From positions 1-62,617 of the forward strand of contig CBDAFL010000005.1 of assembly GCA_965195225.1 (NCBI GenBank): a stretch of DNA of 62,617 nucleotides, read 5' to 3'. Of the stretch, positions 8,283-17,875 are shown one piece after another. The notes under the pieces were generated by a model. That model was not told the DNA's origin, did not search any database, and was given only the letters and a program-made list of their open reading frames with translations. The position numbers and the translations under genes were made by a program. The first letter of the stretch is position 1; each line of letters starts with the position of its first letter. Source of the DNA: JAHIKV01 sp965195225. GTDB taxonomy: Bacteria; Planctomycetota; Planctomycetia; Pirellulales; Thermoguttaceae.

Positions 8283-9989
8283 TCAAGTCGTCGCCAGAAG
8301 TTCTTCTTCCGAAAGATGGTAGTCGGCGATGAGTTTTTCCGGCAGTTTCACGAAGCGTCCCAGTTCCTCGAAAAACTCTTTCCAGCGTACCGGTTTGGAG
8401 AGGAACCCCGCCGCCTCGAGCGAGATAAGATTCCGCCGCACGCCCGCGTTTGTCTCGACGGTCAGGATGACGACCGGGATGTCCTTTGTAAGTGGATGGC
8501 TTCTGAACTTGCTCAACACGTAATGCCCGTCGCCTTCCGGCATTTGCAGATCGAGAAGAATCAAGTCGGGCCTCTCTCGCAGGCCAAGATGGAAGCCTTG
8601 CGTGCCGTCAATGGCCTCTTTCAGTTCTATCCCGTAAGGCTGGACCCGCAACGCTATTGATTTCGCGATGACCGGATCGTCGTCGATGCAGAGGATTTTC
8701 AGCCGTCTGGGCGAATCTTCGGACCGCGAAGATTCGCTGTGGGACAGGTTGGCAACCTGTCCTACGACTCGGTCGTCGTCTTGGTCGGGGCGTCCGGCGA
8801 CGGGCGTCGCGCCCACGAGCAAATCGGGATTGTTCATGTCGCCGATCGGAATGATCTTTTCCAACTCGCGCCACAGGCCGGTCCAGCCAACGGATGACTC
8901 CAGTATTTTCAAGCTCTTCGTTTCCGGCAATCCTTCGATCAGTTCCGCCGTCTGGACGCCCTTGCTCTTAATCAGCAGCACGGGCAGGTTACGCGTTACG
9001 GGGTGTTGCGTGAAACGGTAGAGGGCCGCTTGGACCTCGGGCAGCGGAACGCCGGCGTGAATCACCACGACGTGCGGTTTTTCCGAAAAACACGTCCAAA
9101 AACCCTCCTCCAAATCGTTCGACTCCAAAACCTCCACCCCAAGCGCCGCAAGGTGTTGTTCGATCGGCGCCAATTCCCCCTTGTCGCCGTCGATGCAAAG
9201 CACCCGCGGGTGCCCGCAAACCGGCGAAAGGAGTTGCGGATCGACCTCAGGTGGAGTGGGCGGCGGTGGTTCGGGCAAGGTCTCCGTGCTGCCGAGCAGG
9301 TCGGTCACCAGCGACTGAATCTCTTCCCACGACTTGGACGACTTTTCCACGTAACTGGCGCCGAGCTGCCGGCAACGCTCCTTGGTGGCATCGTCGTTGC
9401 GCGACGTGTGGACGATCACCGGAATCGCGGCGTTTTGCGGATCGGTTGCCATCATCTCGCACACCGCCAACCCGTTGCCGCCGGGCATGTTCACGTCGAG
9501 AACGACCAGGTCGGGGTTGGTTTTCATCGCCCCCAGGAGTGCGTGGGCCGAGTCGGGCGAGCGAAGCACGTCGTAGCCGAGCCGCTGCAAACGCTTCTTC
9601 AACGCGAAGGCGATCACCGGATCGTCGTCGGCTATGAGGATGGTCTTTGACGGCTTGGCCACGGAAGCGGCGAGGCCTTCTGCGGATTGTTTTCCGGGTA
9701 TCATTGCGGCGTTTTCGGCGGTGGACGGCGACCAACCCAGGGCGTCCGGAGCGGCCTCTTCGGCCTTGGCGTATTGCTTCATGCGGCTGGCGGCTTCGGC
9801 TTCCGCCTCGGGATCAGGCTCACGGGGATGGCGCGTGGCCCCTTCCCGCTCGCGCCTGGCCGCGCGCTCACGGAGTATGTGGATTACCAATGCGGACACG
9901 CCGACCACAACGATAAACGCAAACGCGACGACGGCCCAGCCCGACATCCAGTTAAGGATTTCTGTAAACATGGTTGCCCCATTTTTCAA
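8283..9989 (-). CDS. Membrane-anchored triple-receiver response regulator
   Basis: 568 residues. One N-terminal TM helix (VVAFAFIVVVGVSALVIHIL) precedes three receiver domains. REC1 (about 115-235) has IADDDPVIA, the phospho-acceptor Asp in VVLDVNMPGGNG, HTS and VEK. REC2 (about 265-375) is degenerate: VVVIHAGVP has His where the acceptor Asp should be. REC3 (about 430-555) is intact: CIDDDPVIA, ILLDLQMPEGDG, LTVE and LSKP. There is no output domain. It is divergent from the CHASE hybrid kinase across 318 bp, so it may be that kinase's partner (inferred). A palindromic repeat at 8711-8762 is read in frame just before REC3. An internal ATG at 9971 is an alternative start. Confidence 0.87.
   Translation of the reverse strand: MKNGATMFTEILNWMSGWAVVAFAFIVVVGVSALVIHILRERAARREREGATRHPREPDPEAEAEAASRMKQYAKAEEAAPDALGWSPSTAENAAMIPGKQSAEGLAASVAKPSKTILIADDDPVIAFALKKRLQRLGYDVLRSPDSAHALLGAMKTNPDLVVLDVNMPGGNGLAVCEMMATDPQNAAIPVIVHTSRNDDATKERCRQLGASYVEKSSKSWEEIQSLVTDLLGSTETLPEPPPPTPPEVDPQLLSPVCGHPRVLCIDGDKGELAPIEQHLAALGVEVLESNDLEEGFWTCFSEKPHVVVIHAGVPLPEVQAALYRFTQHPVTRNLPVLLIKSKGVQTAELIEGLPETKSLKILESSVGWTGLWRELEKIIPIGDMNNPDLLVGATPVAGRPDQDDDRVVGQVANLSHSESSRSEDSPRRLKILCIDDDPVIAKSIALRVQPYGIELKEAIDGTQGFHLGLRERPDLILLDLQMPEGDGHYVLSKFRSHPLTKDIPVVILTVETNAGVRRNLISLEAAGFLSKPVRWKEFFEELGRFVKLPEKLIADYHLSEEELLATT
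8711..8762. repeat. Two adjacent inverted repeats within a CDS
   Basis: GCGAATCTTC pairs with GAAGATTCGC across a 7-nt loop (8711-8737), then GGACAGGTT with AACCTGTCC (8742-8762). Both are translated as part of VGQVANLSHSESSRSEDS in the linker before REC3. Confidence 0.75.
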
Positions 9990-10307
9990 TTAATCACTTT
10001 TCTCATAAATCATACGTCGCTCGGAACCGTGGATCAGCAAGCCGCAAGGCAGAAAAAATCGCGTGTCCGGGTATGCAACCGGATTGGATCGAATTACACC
10101 TACGGTTCCGGCCGGTGCGTGGAAACGATTGCAACGATTATACCGGGCGCTGGCCGGCTCTCTTCGTGGATTTCGATTATCCGCAAAAAACACGAAACGC
10201 CTGACGAACACGCTTCCGGCCCGTTCGCCGGTGCCCCTTTTCTATGGGAAAGTATGATTGTGAAGAAACCATATCCAAGGCGTCGGTTGCAGGAGCCGGA
10301 GAAAGCC
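9990..10307. other. Divergent intergenic region
   Basis: Lies between the triple-receiver gene (minus) and the hybrid kinase (plus) and must hold both promoters. The kinase frame stays open through it, but the peptide is not family-like. No clear sigma-70 or sigma-54 boxes seen. Confidence 0.5.
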
Positions 10308-13121
10308 ATGGCAAAATCTCTATCGTCTAGTTGCGGCGGCGCGAATTTCTCGAAGTGCTACTTTTTCGCGCTAAGCGTGATTTGCGTCGGAGTTACCCTA
10401 TCGTTTTTTGAATTTGCCTCGGTCCGCAAACTGGAACGCGAAAAGGAATACGCCAACCTGGGACGCATGGCAAGCCAACGGTCCCATGGGATAAAAAGAT
10501 CTCTCGACAACAAGATTCTTCTATTGGAATCGATCCGCAGTTTTTTCTACGACTCACAACATATCGATCGCGAGGAGTTCAAGCAGTTCGTCGATCTATT
10601 TACGAAGAACGCGAAAGATATTTGGACGCTGCAATGGGCGCCGCGTGTCGCCGCCGATAACAGAGAAGCATGGGAGAACGGCCACGCAAAGCGAGGAAAC
10701 GGAGAACGCTTGCCGGTCGTGGAGAAGACAATAGCGGGCAGCCTGGTCCCCGCCCCCGCCCGGGACGAATATTTCCCCGTGGACTATCAGCAGCCTGCGG
10801 AAGGAAATTACGTCGGCCAAGGATTCGACATGGCTTCAGATCCGATAGTGCGAGCGGCGCTCGAAAAATCCCGCGACTCCGGCCAGCCGATCATCACGCA
10901 ACGAATTGTGCTGTCGCGTGGAAAGCGAGAAGAGTACGGCATAATGATTGGGGTACCGGTATATTTCAATCCGGCGTCCATCGACACTTTGGAAGCCCGG
11001 CGAAAGAACCTCCGCGGATTCGTGGTCGGCTGTTTTCGCATCAAAGACATTGTCAACACCGCGCTGAGGCAAGGAGAGCCGCTCGGTATTGATCTGACGC
11101 TGTACGACTTGTCCGCACCGGACGGCGAGCAATTTTTGGGGTTTTATCCCTCGCTGGGCCGAAAGACCATATTTGATTCCGACGCCGATGCGATTGCGGC
11201 CCAACAGGATTCCATTGTCGACGTGACAAAACTGGATATCGGCGGGCACACTTGGGCAATCCTTTGCACTCCGACCCCCGAGTTCTATGCCACGCACGAC
11301 ACCCACGCGGGATGGTTTGTGCTAGTCGGCGGGCTTGCGTTCACCGCGCTTTTGGCCGGCCTGATTATGTCCAACATCAGCCGAAACGCCGCGCGAATTG
11401 CCGCCGAAGAGGCCAACGAGGCAAAAAACAAAAATCTCGCCGAGATCGTCCGCGAGAGCGCCGAGCGAAAACGGGCACAGAATGAAGCCCGCGCCGCCGA
11501 AATTCTCGCGCAACGGGAAAACGCCAAACTTTCCGCAATGATCTCGGGTATGGAGGAGGGCGTCGTTTTCGCCGACGCGGAAAACATCATCGTGGAAATC
11601 AACGATTTTTTGTGCCGATTCACTGGAAAGCAGCGGAGCGATCTGCTCGGCAAACGGATCGACGACATACACGAAGGCGACGTTCTGAAAAGGATTCTGC
11701 GTCGGATCGATAAGTTTCGTGAAAACGTAGGCTCCGAACCTTTCGTGCTCCAGCGGCCGATCGGCGATGCCGAGGTCATCTTGCGGATGCAGCCAATCTA
11801 CCGCGATGGCCGGTATGACGGTGTGCTATTGAACGTTATTGACGTAACCGAGTTGGTGAAGGCGCGCCATCAGGCCGAAGCGGCCACCAGCGCGAAAAGC
11901 GAATTCCTGGCGAGCATGAGCCACGAAATCCGCACACCGCTGAACGCCGTCATCGGTATGACCGGAATGTTGCTGGACACCAAACTGGACGCGGAGCAAC
12001 AAGATTGCACCGATACGATCCGCTCCAGCGGCGAGATGCTCCTGGCCTTGATCAACGACATCCTCGACTATTCCAAGATCGAGGCGGCGAAAATGAAACT
12101 GGAAAAACAGCCATTCGACCTCCGCCAGTGCGTCGAGGACGCCTTAGACCTTGTCGAACCGAGGGCCACGGACAAACAGTTGGAAATGGGCTTCCAGCTC
12201 GAAGGAGAATTGCCGTGCTGCTTTGTCGGCGACGTTACCCGTCTGCGCCAGATAATCGTCAACCTGCTCGGCAATGCCGTGAAGTTCACCGAAAATGGAG
12301 GAGTGAAGGTGACGCTTTCGGGCCAGCCGCTCGACAACGATAAATATCGCCTCCATTTCGCGGTCGAGGACACCGGCCTTGGAATTCCTCCCGAGGTCCA
12401 GGGAAAGTTGTTCCGGTCGTTCAGCCAGGTCGACGCCTCGACAACCCGACGATTCGGCGGAACCGGACTCGGACTAGCCATCAGCAAACGGCTTTGCGAA
12501 TTGATGGGTGGAGAAATGTGGGCCGAAAGCACTGGAGTTCCCGGCGAAGGGACCACTTTCCATTTCACCATCGAAGCGCCGCCGGCTTCCCCGGGGAAGT
12601 GTTTGCCAAGAGGCCGTTCCGCCGGCAATTCTGGCAGGCAAGAGAGTGCTTATCGTCGACGACAACCAGATCAATCGCGACATTCTCGTTCATCAGGCCA
12701 AGCGCTGGTCAATGCTGCCGATCGCCGTCGCTTCTGGCCGAGAGGCGCTGGAGTTGATCGGGCGGGGAGAAACCTTCGATCTGGCCGTGCTGGACTTGGT
12801 GATGCCAGAGATGGACGGCCTACGGTTGGCCGAGAAGATGCGAGAAACGCTCCGGGACCGTTTGATACCGCTGGTTCTGCTTTCGTCGATGGGGGAGCAT
12901 GCCTCCGGCTTGGCGGCCGGGCTGTTCGTCGCGCAGCTGAACAAGCCGATCAAGGAGTCGCGCCTCTGCAAGGCGCTTTGTTCCGCCATCGGCGGAGAGA
13001 CCATTATCGAGAAGAAGCCTGTCGCGACGGATTCGCAGTACGATCTCGAATTGGGCAGCCGCCATCCGCTGCGAATCTTGCTGGCCGAAGACAATCCGGT
13101 GAACCAGAAAGTCGCCCATAA
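10308..13121 (+). CDS. CHASE-PAS hybrid sensor histidine kinase, N-terminal part (frameshifted)
   Basis: Starts at ATG 10308 (MAKSLSSS; GGAG upstream); ATG 10254 is possible. Order: TM helix, extracytoplasmic CHASE domain (SFFYDSQHIDREEF, TLQWAPRV), second TM (WFVLVGGLAFTALLAGLIM), PAS (ISGMEEGVVFADAENIIVEIN), HisKA with H-box SMSHEIRTPLNAVIGM, and HATPase with N (NLLGNAVKFTENG), G1 (EDTGLGIP) and G2 (FGGTGLGLAISKRL) boxes. Family-like sequence ends at FHFTIEAPPAS near 12585. The rest of this frame, to 13121, is shadow of the receiver domains, which continue in the +1 frame. So either a single-base indel near the CCCCGGGG run at about 12590-12600, or a sequencing error. Confidence 0.85.
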   Translation: MAKSLSSSCGGANFSKCYFFALSVICVGVTLSFFEFASVRKLEREKEYANLGRMASQRSHGIKRSLDNKILLLESIRSFFYDSQHIDREEFKQFVDLFTKNAKDIWTLQWAPRVAADNREAWENGHAKRGNGERLPVVEKTIAGSLVPAPARDEYFPVDYQQPAEGNYVGQGFDMASDPIVRAALEKSRDSGQPIITQRIVLSRGKREEYGIMIGVPVYFNPASIDTLEARRKNLRGFVVGCFRIKDIVNTALRQGEPLGIDLTLYDLSAPDGEQFLGFYPSLGRKTIFDSDADAIAAQQDSIVDVTKLDIGGHTWAILCTPTPEFYATHDTHAGWFVLVGGLAFTALLAGLIMSNISRNAARIAAEEANEAKNKNLAEIVRESAERKRAQNEARAAEILAQRENAKLSAMISGMEEGVVFADAENIIVEINDFLCRFTGKQRSDLLGKRIDDIHEGDVLKRILRRIDKFRENVGSEPFVLQRPIGDAEVILRMQPIYRDGRYDGVLLNVIDVTELVKARHQAEAATSAKSEFLASMSHEIRTPLNAVIGMTGMLLDTKLDAEQQDCTDTIRSSGEMLLALINDILDYSKIEAAKMKLEKQPFDLRQCVEDALDLVEPRATDKQLEMGFQLEGELPCCFVGDVTRLRQIIVNLLGNAVKFTENGGVKVTLSGQPLDNDKYRLHFAVEDTGLGIPPEVQGKLFRSFSQVDASTTRRFGGTGLGLAISKRLCELMGGEMWAESTGVPGEGTTFHFTIEAPPASPGKCLPRGRSAGNSGRQESAYRRRQPDQSRHSRSSGQALVNAADRRRFWPRGAGVDRAGRNLRSGRAGLGDARDGRPTVGREDARNAPGPFDTAGSAFVDGGACLRLGGRAVRRAAEQADQGVAPLQGALFRHRRRDHYREEACRDGFAVRSRIGQPPSAANLAGRRQSGEPESRP

Positions 13122-13893
13122 GATGCTGGCCAGATTCGGCTATCGAGTGGACGTGGTCTCGAACGGACTGGAGGTGGTGGATTCCATCAACCGGGTGTCG
13201 TACGACGTGATTCTGATGGATTGTCAGATGCCGGAAATGGACGGCTACGAGGCGACGCGACGGATTCGCACCATTCAGCAAGACGCCAATCTGCCGCCGG
13301 TTCGGATTATCGCCATGACCGCACACGCTTTGCAGGGCGACCGCGAGAAATGCCTTGCCGCAGGCATGGACGATTACCTGAGCAAGCCGGTCCGCCCCGC
13401 GGAACTGAAGCAAGCCCTGGAACGCTGTCATCCGGCCGAAAGCACCACCGACAACGTTGCTCCGGACGCTGAAGTTGGTGGCACTGGCGTCTCGCCTGTG
13501 CTTCATACCGCAACGGTCGCATCCACCGAGAAATCCACGCTCGACGAGGAATCGTTGCGCGACATCGCCGAGGGCGACCCGGAAGGAACCATTGAATTGA
13601 TCCAACTCTATCTGGATCAGGCCGAGGAAACGATGAGGGACTTGCAGACGGCAATCGACGCCGGCGAGGCCGAGCCGGTGAACCAACTGGCCCACCGGCT
13701 GGCGGGCGCAAGCGCCACGTGCGGAGCAACGGCCATGGTCGGTCCGCTCAGGGAGATGGAGCGTCGCGGCCGGGAAAACCAACTGGCCGACGCCGACGAG
13801 TTGCTGGACCACATTCACGGACAACTGGAAACGAGCCGCCGCGACCTGGAAAATTACATCCAGGAACTGCAAGCTCAACCGACCGGAAAATGA
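12508..13893 (+). CDS. Hybrid histidine kinase, C-terminal REC-REC-Hpt part (other side of frameshift)
   Basis: Authentic sequence begins near 12595 (PAILAGKRVLIVDDNQINRD). REC1 has VIDD-type acid residues, VLDLVMPEMDG and LNKP. REC2 has LLAEDNPVNQK, ILMDCQMPEMDGYEATRRIR, AMTAH and LSKPVRP. An Hpt domain follows, with the phospho-accepting His in NQLAHRLAGASATCG. Linker residues VGGTGVSPVLHTATV are encoded by a repeat (13476-13505). With the upstream frame this gives a CHASE-PAS-HisKA-HATPase-REC-REC-Hpt phosphorelay kinase of BarA-like layout. As the sequence stands, the receivers cannot be made as part of the kinase without frameshifting. Confidence 0.82.
   Translation: MEKCGPKALEFPAKGPLSISPSKRRRLPRGSVCQEAVPPAILAGKRVLIVDDNQINRDILVHQAKRWSMLPIAVASGREALELIGRGETFDLAVLDLVMPEMDGLRLAEKMRETLRDRLIPLVLLSSMGEHASGLAAGLFVAQLNKPIKESRLCKALCSAIGGETIIEKKPVATDSQYDLELGSRHPLRILLAEDNPVNQKVAHKMLARFGYRVDVVSNGLEVVDSINRVSYDVILMDCQMPEMDGYEATRRIRTIQQDANLPPVRIIAMTAHALQGDREKCLAAGMDDYLSKPVRPAELKQALERCHPAESTTDNVAPDAEVGGTGVSPVLHTATVASTEKSTLDEESLRDIAEGDPEGTIELIQLYLDQAEETMRDLQTAIDAGEAEPVNQLAHRLAGASATCGATAMVGPLREMERRGRENQLADADELLDHIHGQLETSRRDLENYIQELQAQPTGK
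13476..13505. repeat. Short repeat-derived segment inside the hybrid kinase
   Basis: Encodes G-G-T-G-V-S-P-V, with the opposite strand reading H-R-R-D-A-S-A-T. This resembles dispersed planctomycetal repeats I recall. Only one copy is clear in the window, so the repeat call rests on recall rather than a local second copy. Confidence 0.4.
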
Positions 13894-13926
13894 ACTTCCG
13901 CTGGGGAATGTCCGCCCGAATATATC

Positions 13927-16125
13927 TCATCGGACACGGGTGGGTAGAATCACCATCGGCACACCGGCCCATTGCAGGCGGCGCTGGAGCGAAAAGGCCG
14001 TCTGGTTGTGCAGCAGACGGTGCAGCCAGGTGTCTTTCTGGAAAACCAATTGCCCGGCGAAGAACGTGGTCTTGGGAAATCTTTTGGCGATTTCCAGGCA
14101 GCACTCCTCCAGTCCGTCGACGGCGTCGGTATCGACCGCCATGAACGACGCGGAAGCCATGCCTAGCTTTTGTCCCAGATCGACGTAGCGGCGGAGCGAG
14201 TCTTCGCAGTGCGCGCGGAGCGAATCCACCGCGTCGCTCCCCTTGAAGTTGCCCGTGTCGATCACGCCCACCGAAACGAAGATGAAGCTCTTATAATGGT
14301 CGGGGGCGAAGCGGATGGAGTTGAGCATGGTGTGGATACCCAGCCCGCTGTAGTCGCCGACAAGGATGACGGCGGCCGGCTCGTTTGGTTCCGGCTCGGC
14401 CGTGTTCGGCTCGCCCGTGGTGGGAACCTGCCCGAGCGTCTCGTTAAGCCGCCGCAGGCTCTTGCCGACTCGATAGTAGTAGCGATGGATGAGAAAACAG
14501 AGGCTGACGCACGCGCCGGTGACGATGAGGGTCCGCCAACCGCCGAGGGAGAACTTTTGATATACCGTCATTACGAGGATCACCGAGCACAACACGCCGC
14601 CAACCACGAACAAAGACAGACGCCGCCGCCACAACGGATGTTTGCCCCGCAGCGCAAACCAGTGGCGGCACATGCCGAACATCGACAGCGTGAACGTGAC
14701 GAAGACGTTGATCACGTACATGACAACCAGCGTGAACAAGTCGCCGCCGGTGGACAGGAGGGCCGCCAACGCGGCCACGCCCATCAGCAGGATGCCGTTC
14801 TGCGTGGCCAGCCGCTCCGAGAGATTGGAGAACCAGCGGGGCATCCAGGAGTCTTGCGCCATGCTGGCCAGCAGACGCGGTCCGCCGATGTAGCCGACCT
14901 GGGCGGCGACCACCAGCAGCGCGCCTTCGGAGAGCATGGTGGCCCAGGTGAAGGTGCTGCCCAGCCAACTGCCGGCTAGCCCCATTTCCAGCATGAGCTT
15001 GCGGGTCAGGCCGAGGTTGAGTGTTTCCGTATCCGATTTGTGAATGTCCAAGAGCAGATAGGCAACGATCAGGCCGCCGGCGGCCAACGCCAGCGACCAG
15101 GCCATGTAACGCATTGTCCGCTGCGCGGTGGCCACGCGCGGCTCGCGCATCACCTGCGTGGAGTTCGACACGGCCTCGATTCCGGTGTACGTTCCGGCAC
15201 CCAGCGAGTAGGCCATCATCAGCATGCTCAACATCCCCAACAATCCGATCGCGGGGTTGTTGTACGACGCGGTTACTTCAGTGACGATGTTTCCGGCGAG
15301 CGTTCCCGCCTCGGATATGTTCCACCCCAGCGCGCCAACGATCAGCAGGAAGTGGGTCAGTAAAAACAACAAGAAGATGGGCAACAATATCTGGATCGAT
15401 TCCTTCACGCCGCGCAAGTTCAATATAATCAATAGTACAATGGCGGCGGATTCAGCGTATATTTTCCATTCTGAATCAAAACGCCCCACTAGTCCGAACA
15501 ACGCGTCCCCGGCCGCCGCGATCGAAACCGCTATGGTCAACACATAGCCGACCAACAGCGCGGAACCGGCCACCGCGCCGAGCCAGCGGCCTAGCAGTTT
15601 CGAGGCCACCAGATAACCGCCGCCGCCGCTGGGAAACGCCTCGATTATGTGGCTATAACACGCCGAGATGATGAAGACCGTGACGGCCATGGCCACGGCC
15701 AAAAAGATCGCCAGGAAGCGGTGTTCTTCGCCCAGAACGGCGAACGCCTCGGCCGGACCGTATGAAGTGGACGAGAGGCCATCGGCCCCCAAACCGACCC
15801 AGGCCAAAAACGCCACCAGCGAAATGTTTCTGAAGATCGTCTTGTCTTCCAGATCGTGCGGCTTGCCGATCAGCAGCGTTTTCAGCTTGCCGGGCAGAGT
15901 CGGCTCTTCTTCTTCGTCCGGCAGCGGTGCGCCGTCGATGCCGACCGCCGCGCCGTTCGGCGTGGAATCGGCAGCGGGAAGAGACACGGCCTTTGAGGAA
16001 CCATTGATGGCCGGGGGCGTCGGTTCGTCGGGAGGTACGGAGTCCGCCACCGACTCTTCCGAAGGTTTACTATGCGAAGGCTTCGAGGCGGAGTCGTTCT
16101 TAGGCAAGTCGGGTACGTCGTCCAT
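13927..16125 (-). CDS. APC-superfamily permease with cytosolic C-terminal domain (KimA/YdaO-like)
   Basis: 732 residues. A 90-residue acidic/Pro-rich N-terminal tail precedes about 12 TM helices, including FRNISLVAFLAWVGLGADGLSS-type TM1, SGGGGYLVASKLLG and GTYTGIEAVSNS. A soluble tail of about 190 residues follows (AAVILVGDYSGLGIHTMLNSI, SFIFVSVGVIDTGNFKG, ASASFMAVDTDAVDG). This resembles APC transporters with a nucleotide-binding/USP-like tail such as the potassium importer KimA. The substrate cannot be read from sequence; K+ or an amino acid are both possible. Converges on the hybrid kinase gene with 33 bp between stops. Confidence 0.8.
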   Translation of the reverse strand: MDDVPDLPKNDSASKPSHSKPSEESVADSVPPDEPTPPAINGSSKAVSLPAADSTPNGAAVGIDGAPLPDEEEEPTLPGKLKTLLIGKPHDLEDKTIFRNISLVAFLAWVGLGADGLSSTSYGPAEAFAVLGEEHRFLAIFLAVAMAVTVFIISACYSHIIEAFPSGGGGYLVASKLLGRWLGAVAGSALLVGYVLTIAVSIAAAGDALFGLVGRFDSEWKIYAESAAIVLLIILNLRGVKESIQILLPIFLLFLLTHFLLIVGALGWNISEAGTLAGNIVTEVTASYNNPAIGLLGMLSMLMMAYSLGAGTYTGIEAVSNSTQVMREPRVATAQRTMRYMAWSLALAAGGLIVAYLLLDIHKSDTETLNLGLTRKLMLEMGLAGSWLGSTFTWATMLSEGALLVVAAQVGYIGGPRLLASMAQDSWMPRWFSNLSERLATQNGILLMGVAALAALLSTGGDLFTLVVMYVINVFVTFTLSMFGMCRHWFALRGKHPLWRRRLSLFVVGGVLCSVILVMTVYQKFSLGGWRTLIVTGACVSLCFLIHRYYYRVGKSLRRLNETLGQVPTTGEPNTAEPEPNEPAAVILVGDYSGLGIHTMLNSIRFAPDHYKSFIFVSVGVIDTGNFKGSDAVDSLRAHCEDSLRRYVDLGQKLGMASASFMAVDTDAVDGLEECCLEIAKRFPKTTFFAGQLVFQKDTWLHRLLHNQTAFSLQRRLQWAGVPMVILPTRVR

Positions 16126-16369
16126 TTATCGCTCAAAAAAGAATCGGCACGCGCGGGCCAAGCCACCGAGGCGCGAATGTACACGGCGAACGGCCGGAAG
16201 TGCAACTATCTTCTCCATCCGGGAAGAATGTTTCGCTTCTTTCCGTGCAACGTGTAATAGTGTCGTTTCCCGTGGCCTGCTATGCAAGTCCAATTAGACC
16301 GCGAAAATGCCACTTGCGTCTGCAACCGGTTGCCGCAAAAGAACTTGCGTCATCAGAAACACGGGCCGG

Positions 16370-17593
16370 TTAGTAGCGGCCGCGGTAGTTTTTGGCCTCG
16401 CGCAACCGGCCGCGGCCCGACGAGGTCGTCGCCGGGGCTACTTGACCCTTGCACTCGACGAACACCAACAGATCGGCCCTGGCGGGCGCGTTGCCAACCG
16501 GCAGCGGCACGCCCGGCAACAGCGGGGCGCCATCGACCGGTATCGGCAGCGGCACCATACCCATCCCCACCAACAAGACCCGATCGACCGGCCAGCGGAA
16601 CCGCTCGTGAAAACGGTATTGCGTAACCTGCGGCACTTCGATCTTTGCACGCTGACGCGGAGAGGTCCGCGTGGGGACATCGACCATCACGGGAATTATC
16701 TTCTCGATCTGGTTGATGTCGCAGCGGATCGCCGCGTCGATCATCCGATGGTCGGCCGAGATCAGCGGGCTGAAATCCAAGGAGAAGCCCTCGTCTATCT
16801 GGCCGGTCGTAGGCTCGAAACCGGCGGCCACGTTAGGTCGGGCAACGACGCCGCGCACGTAAGGCCGCCCACGCATTGCCGAAACCAACGTCGATTGACC
16901 GTTGCCAACTATCAGATACGGCGAGCTATGTTCGCGGTAGTCGCGGCGGCGGCGCAGCTCGCCCAACAGGATGGCGGCGTCCTCTTTGGCCAGCACCCAA
17001 GCGTTGATGCCCGGGGTACGCACCGGAATGGGGTGCATCAGCCGTTGGGCAATCGCCCGCCAACTGGGACTGTCGAGGGTCGCCACGCGCATCGAAAACG
17101 AATACGTGGCCGCCTCGCTGCTCGTGAATCGATCGACCACGTCGGCGATAAGTTTCTGCGTTTCGGGCGTGTGGTAGACGCGGAGCGTGCGGCTGCCGGC
17201 GCTGAGGATTCCCAGCGGCTCGGTGTGCCACTTCTCGTAGCCCGTCTCGCGCAGTATCCAATCGACGATCGCTTGCTCGGGCCGATTGGTGCTGGTGACC
17301 CGCGCGGTGTAGGTGCTGATGTCGTACTCCCGCCACACCTGACCGGCGTCGTTCGGCAAGACCTTGTTTCCACGGGGAAGGCTGACCGTCGAACCTCGAA
17401 CCGACTCGGCCGCCGAAGCGGGGCGAACGGCGCTATCCGACAAGCCGGGCAAAGTGGAATCGACGCTCGGGTTGGTAGGCGGATTGGCCGGCTGCGGCTG
17501 CGATTCTCCGGCCGATCGCCAACCGGAGTCTTGGGCCAGCGCGGAACCGGCAACACAAACGACGAATCCAACCGTCAAGAAAAGCCGCAACAT
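16370..17593 (-). CDS. Secreted hypothetical protein with secretin-N-domain-like region
   Basis: Start chosen at ATG 17593, where AAGGAGG lies 6 nt upstream and a signal peptide follows (MLRLFLTVGFVVCVAGSALA); the longer frame to 17719 has neither. About 407 residues. Residues about 75-150 (YDISTYTARV, AIVDWILRETGYEKW, LRVYHTPETQKLIADVVDRF) resemble the N-domain repeats of secretins and Talc-type planctomycetal proteins. No beta-barrel secretin domain is present. The C-terminus is Pro/Gly-rich. Function unknown; exported by inference. Confidence 0.75.
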   Translation of the reverse strand: MLRLFLTVGFVVCVAGSALAQDSGWRSAGESQPQPANPPTNPSVDSTLPGLSDSAVRPASAAESVRGSTVSLPRGNKVLPNDAGQVWREYDISTYTARVTSTNRPEQAIVDWILRETGYEKWHTEPLGILSAGSRTLRVYHTPETQKLIADVVDRFTSSEAATYSFSMRVATLDSPSWRAIAQRLMHPIPVRTPGINAWVLAKEDAAILLGELRRRRDYREHSSPYLIVGNGQSTLVSAMRGRPYVRGVVARPNVAAGFEPTTGQIDEGFSLDFSPLISADHRMIDAAIRCDINQIEKIIPVMVDVPTRTSPRQRAKIEVPQVTQYRFHERFRWPVDRVLLVGMGMVPLPIPVDGAPLLPGVPLPVGNAPARADLLVFVECKGQVAPATTSSGRGRLREAKNYRGRY

Positions 17594-17768
17594 CTCAGCC
17601 TCCTTGCTGAAATTGCCACAATGTAGACTGTTCCCACAATGTCGGGTGGGTAGTATAGGCGTATGCCGGATGCGGGACAATCGCAATTCGGGGGCGGATC
17701 GGGTGAGCCATCCGCCCACACGGGGGGCGTACCGTTTAGCCGTCCGAGAAAAAATAATTGTCGAATTT

Positions 17769-17850
17769 GGGTGGCACGTCCCTGAGCGCAGCGAAGGGCG
17801 TGGTACACGACCAAACCACGCCCTTCGCTGCGCTCAGGGACGTGCCACCC
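17769..17850. repeat. Large perfect inverted repeat, family B
   Basis: 36-bp perfect arms (beginning GGGTGGCACGTCCCTGAGCG) around a 10-nt loop. A degenerate full copy lies at 56678-56758, half copies at 45503-45537 and about 49549-49562. It is placed between convergently or tandemly ending genes, so it could terminate transcripts or be a REP/MITE-like element. Confidence 0.85.
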
Positions 17851-17875
17851 ATCGGCGCGACCAACGGTCGCGGCT

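Noticed and set aside
9687..10307. Extended N-terminus for the CHASE kinase
   Set aside because: It overlaps the start of the opposite-strand triple-receiver gene and is not family-like.
14170..14979. Long plus-strand frames opposite the APC permease, and similar frames opposite hydrogenases and secretin
   Set aside because: They are antisense shadows of GC-rich genes with Arg/Ala/Gly-rich, domainless translations.
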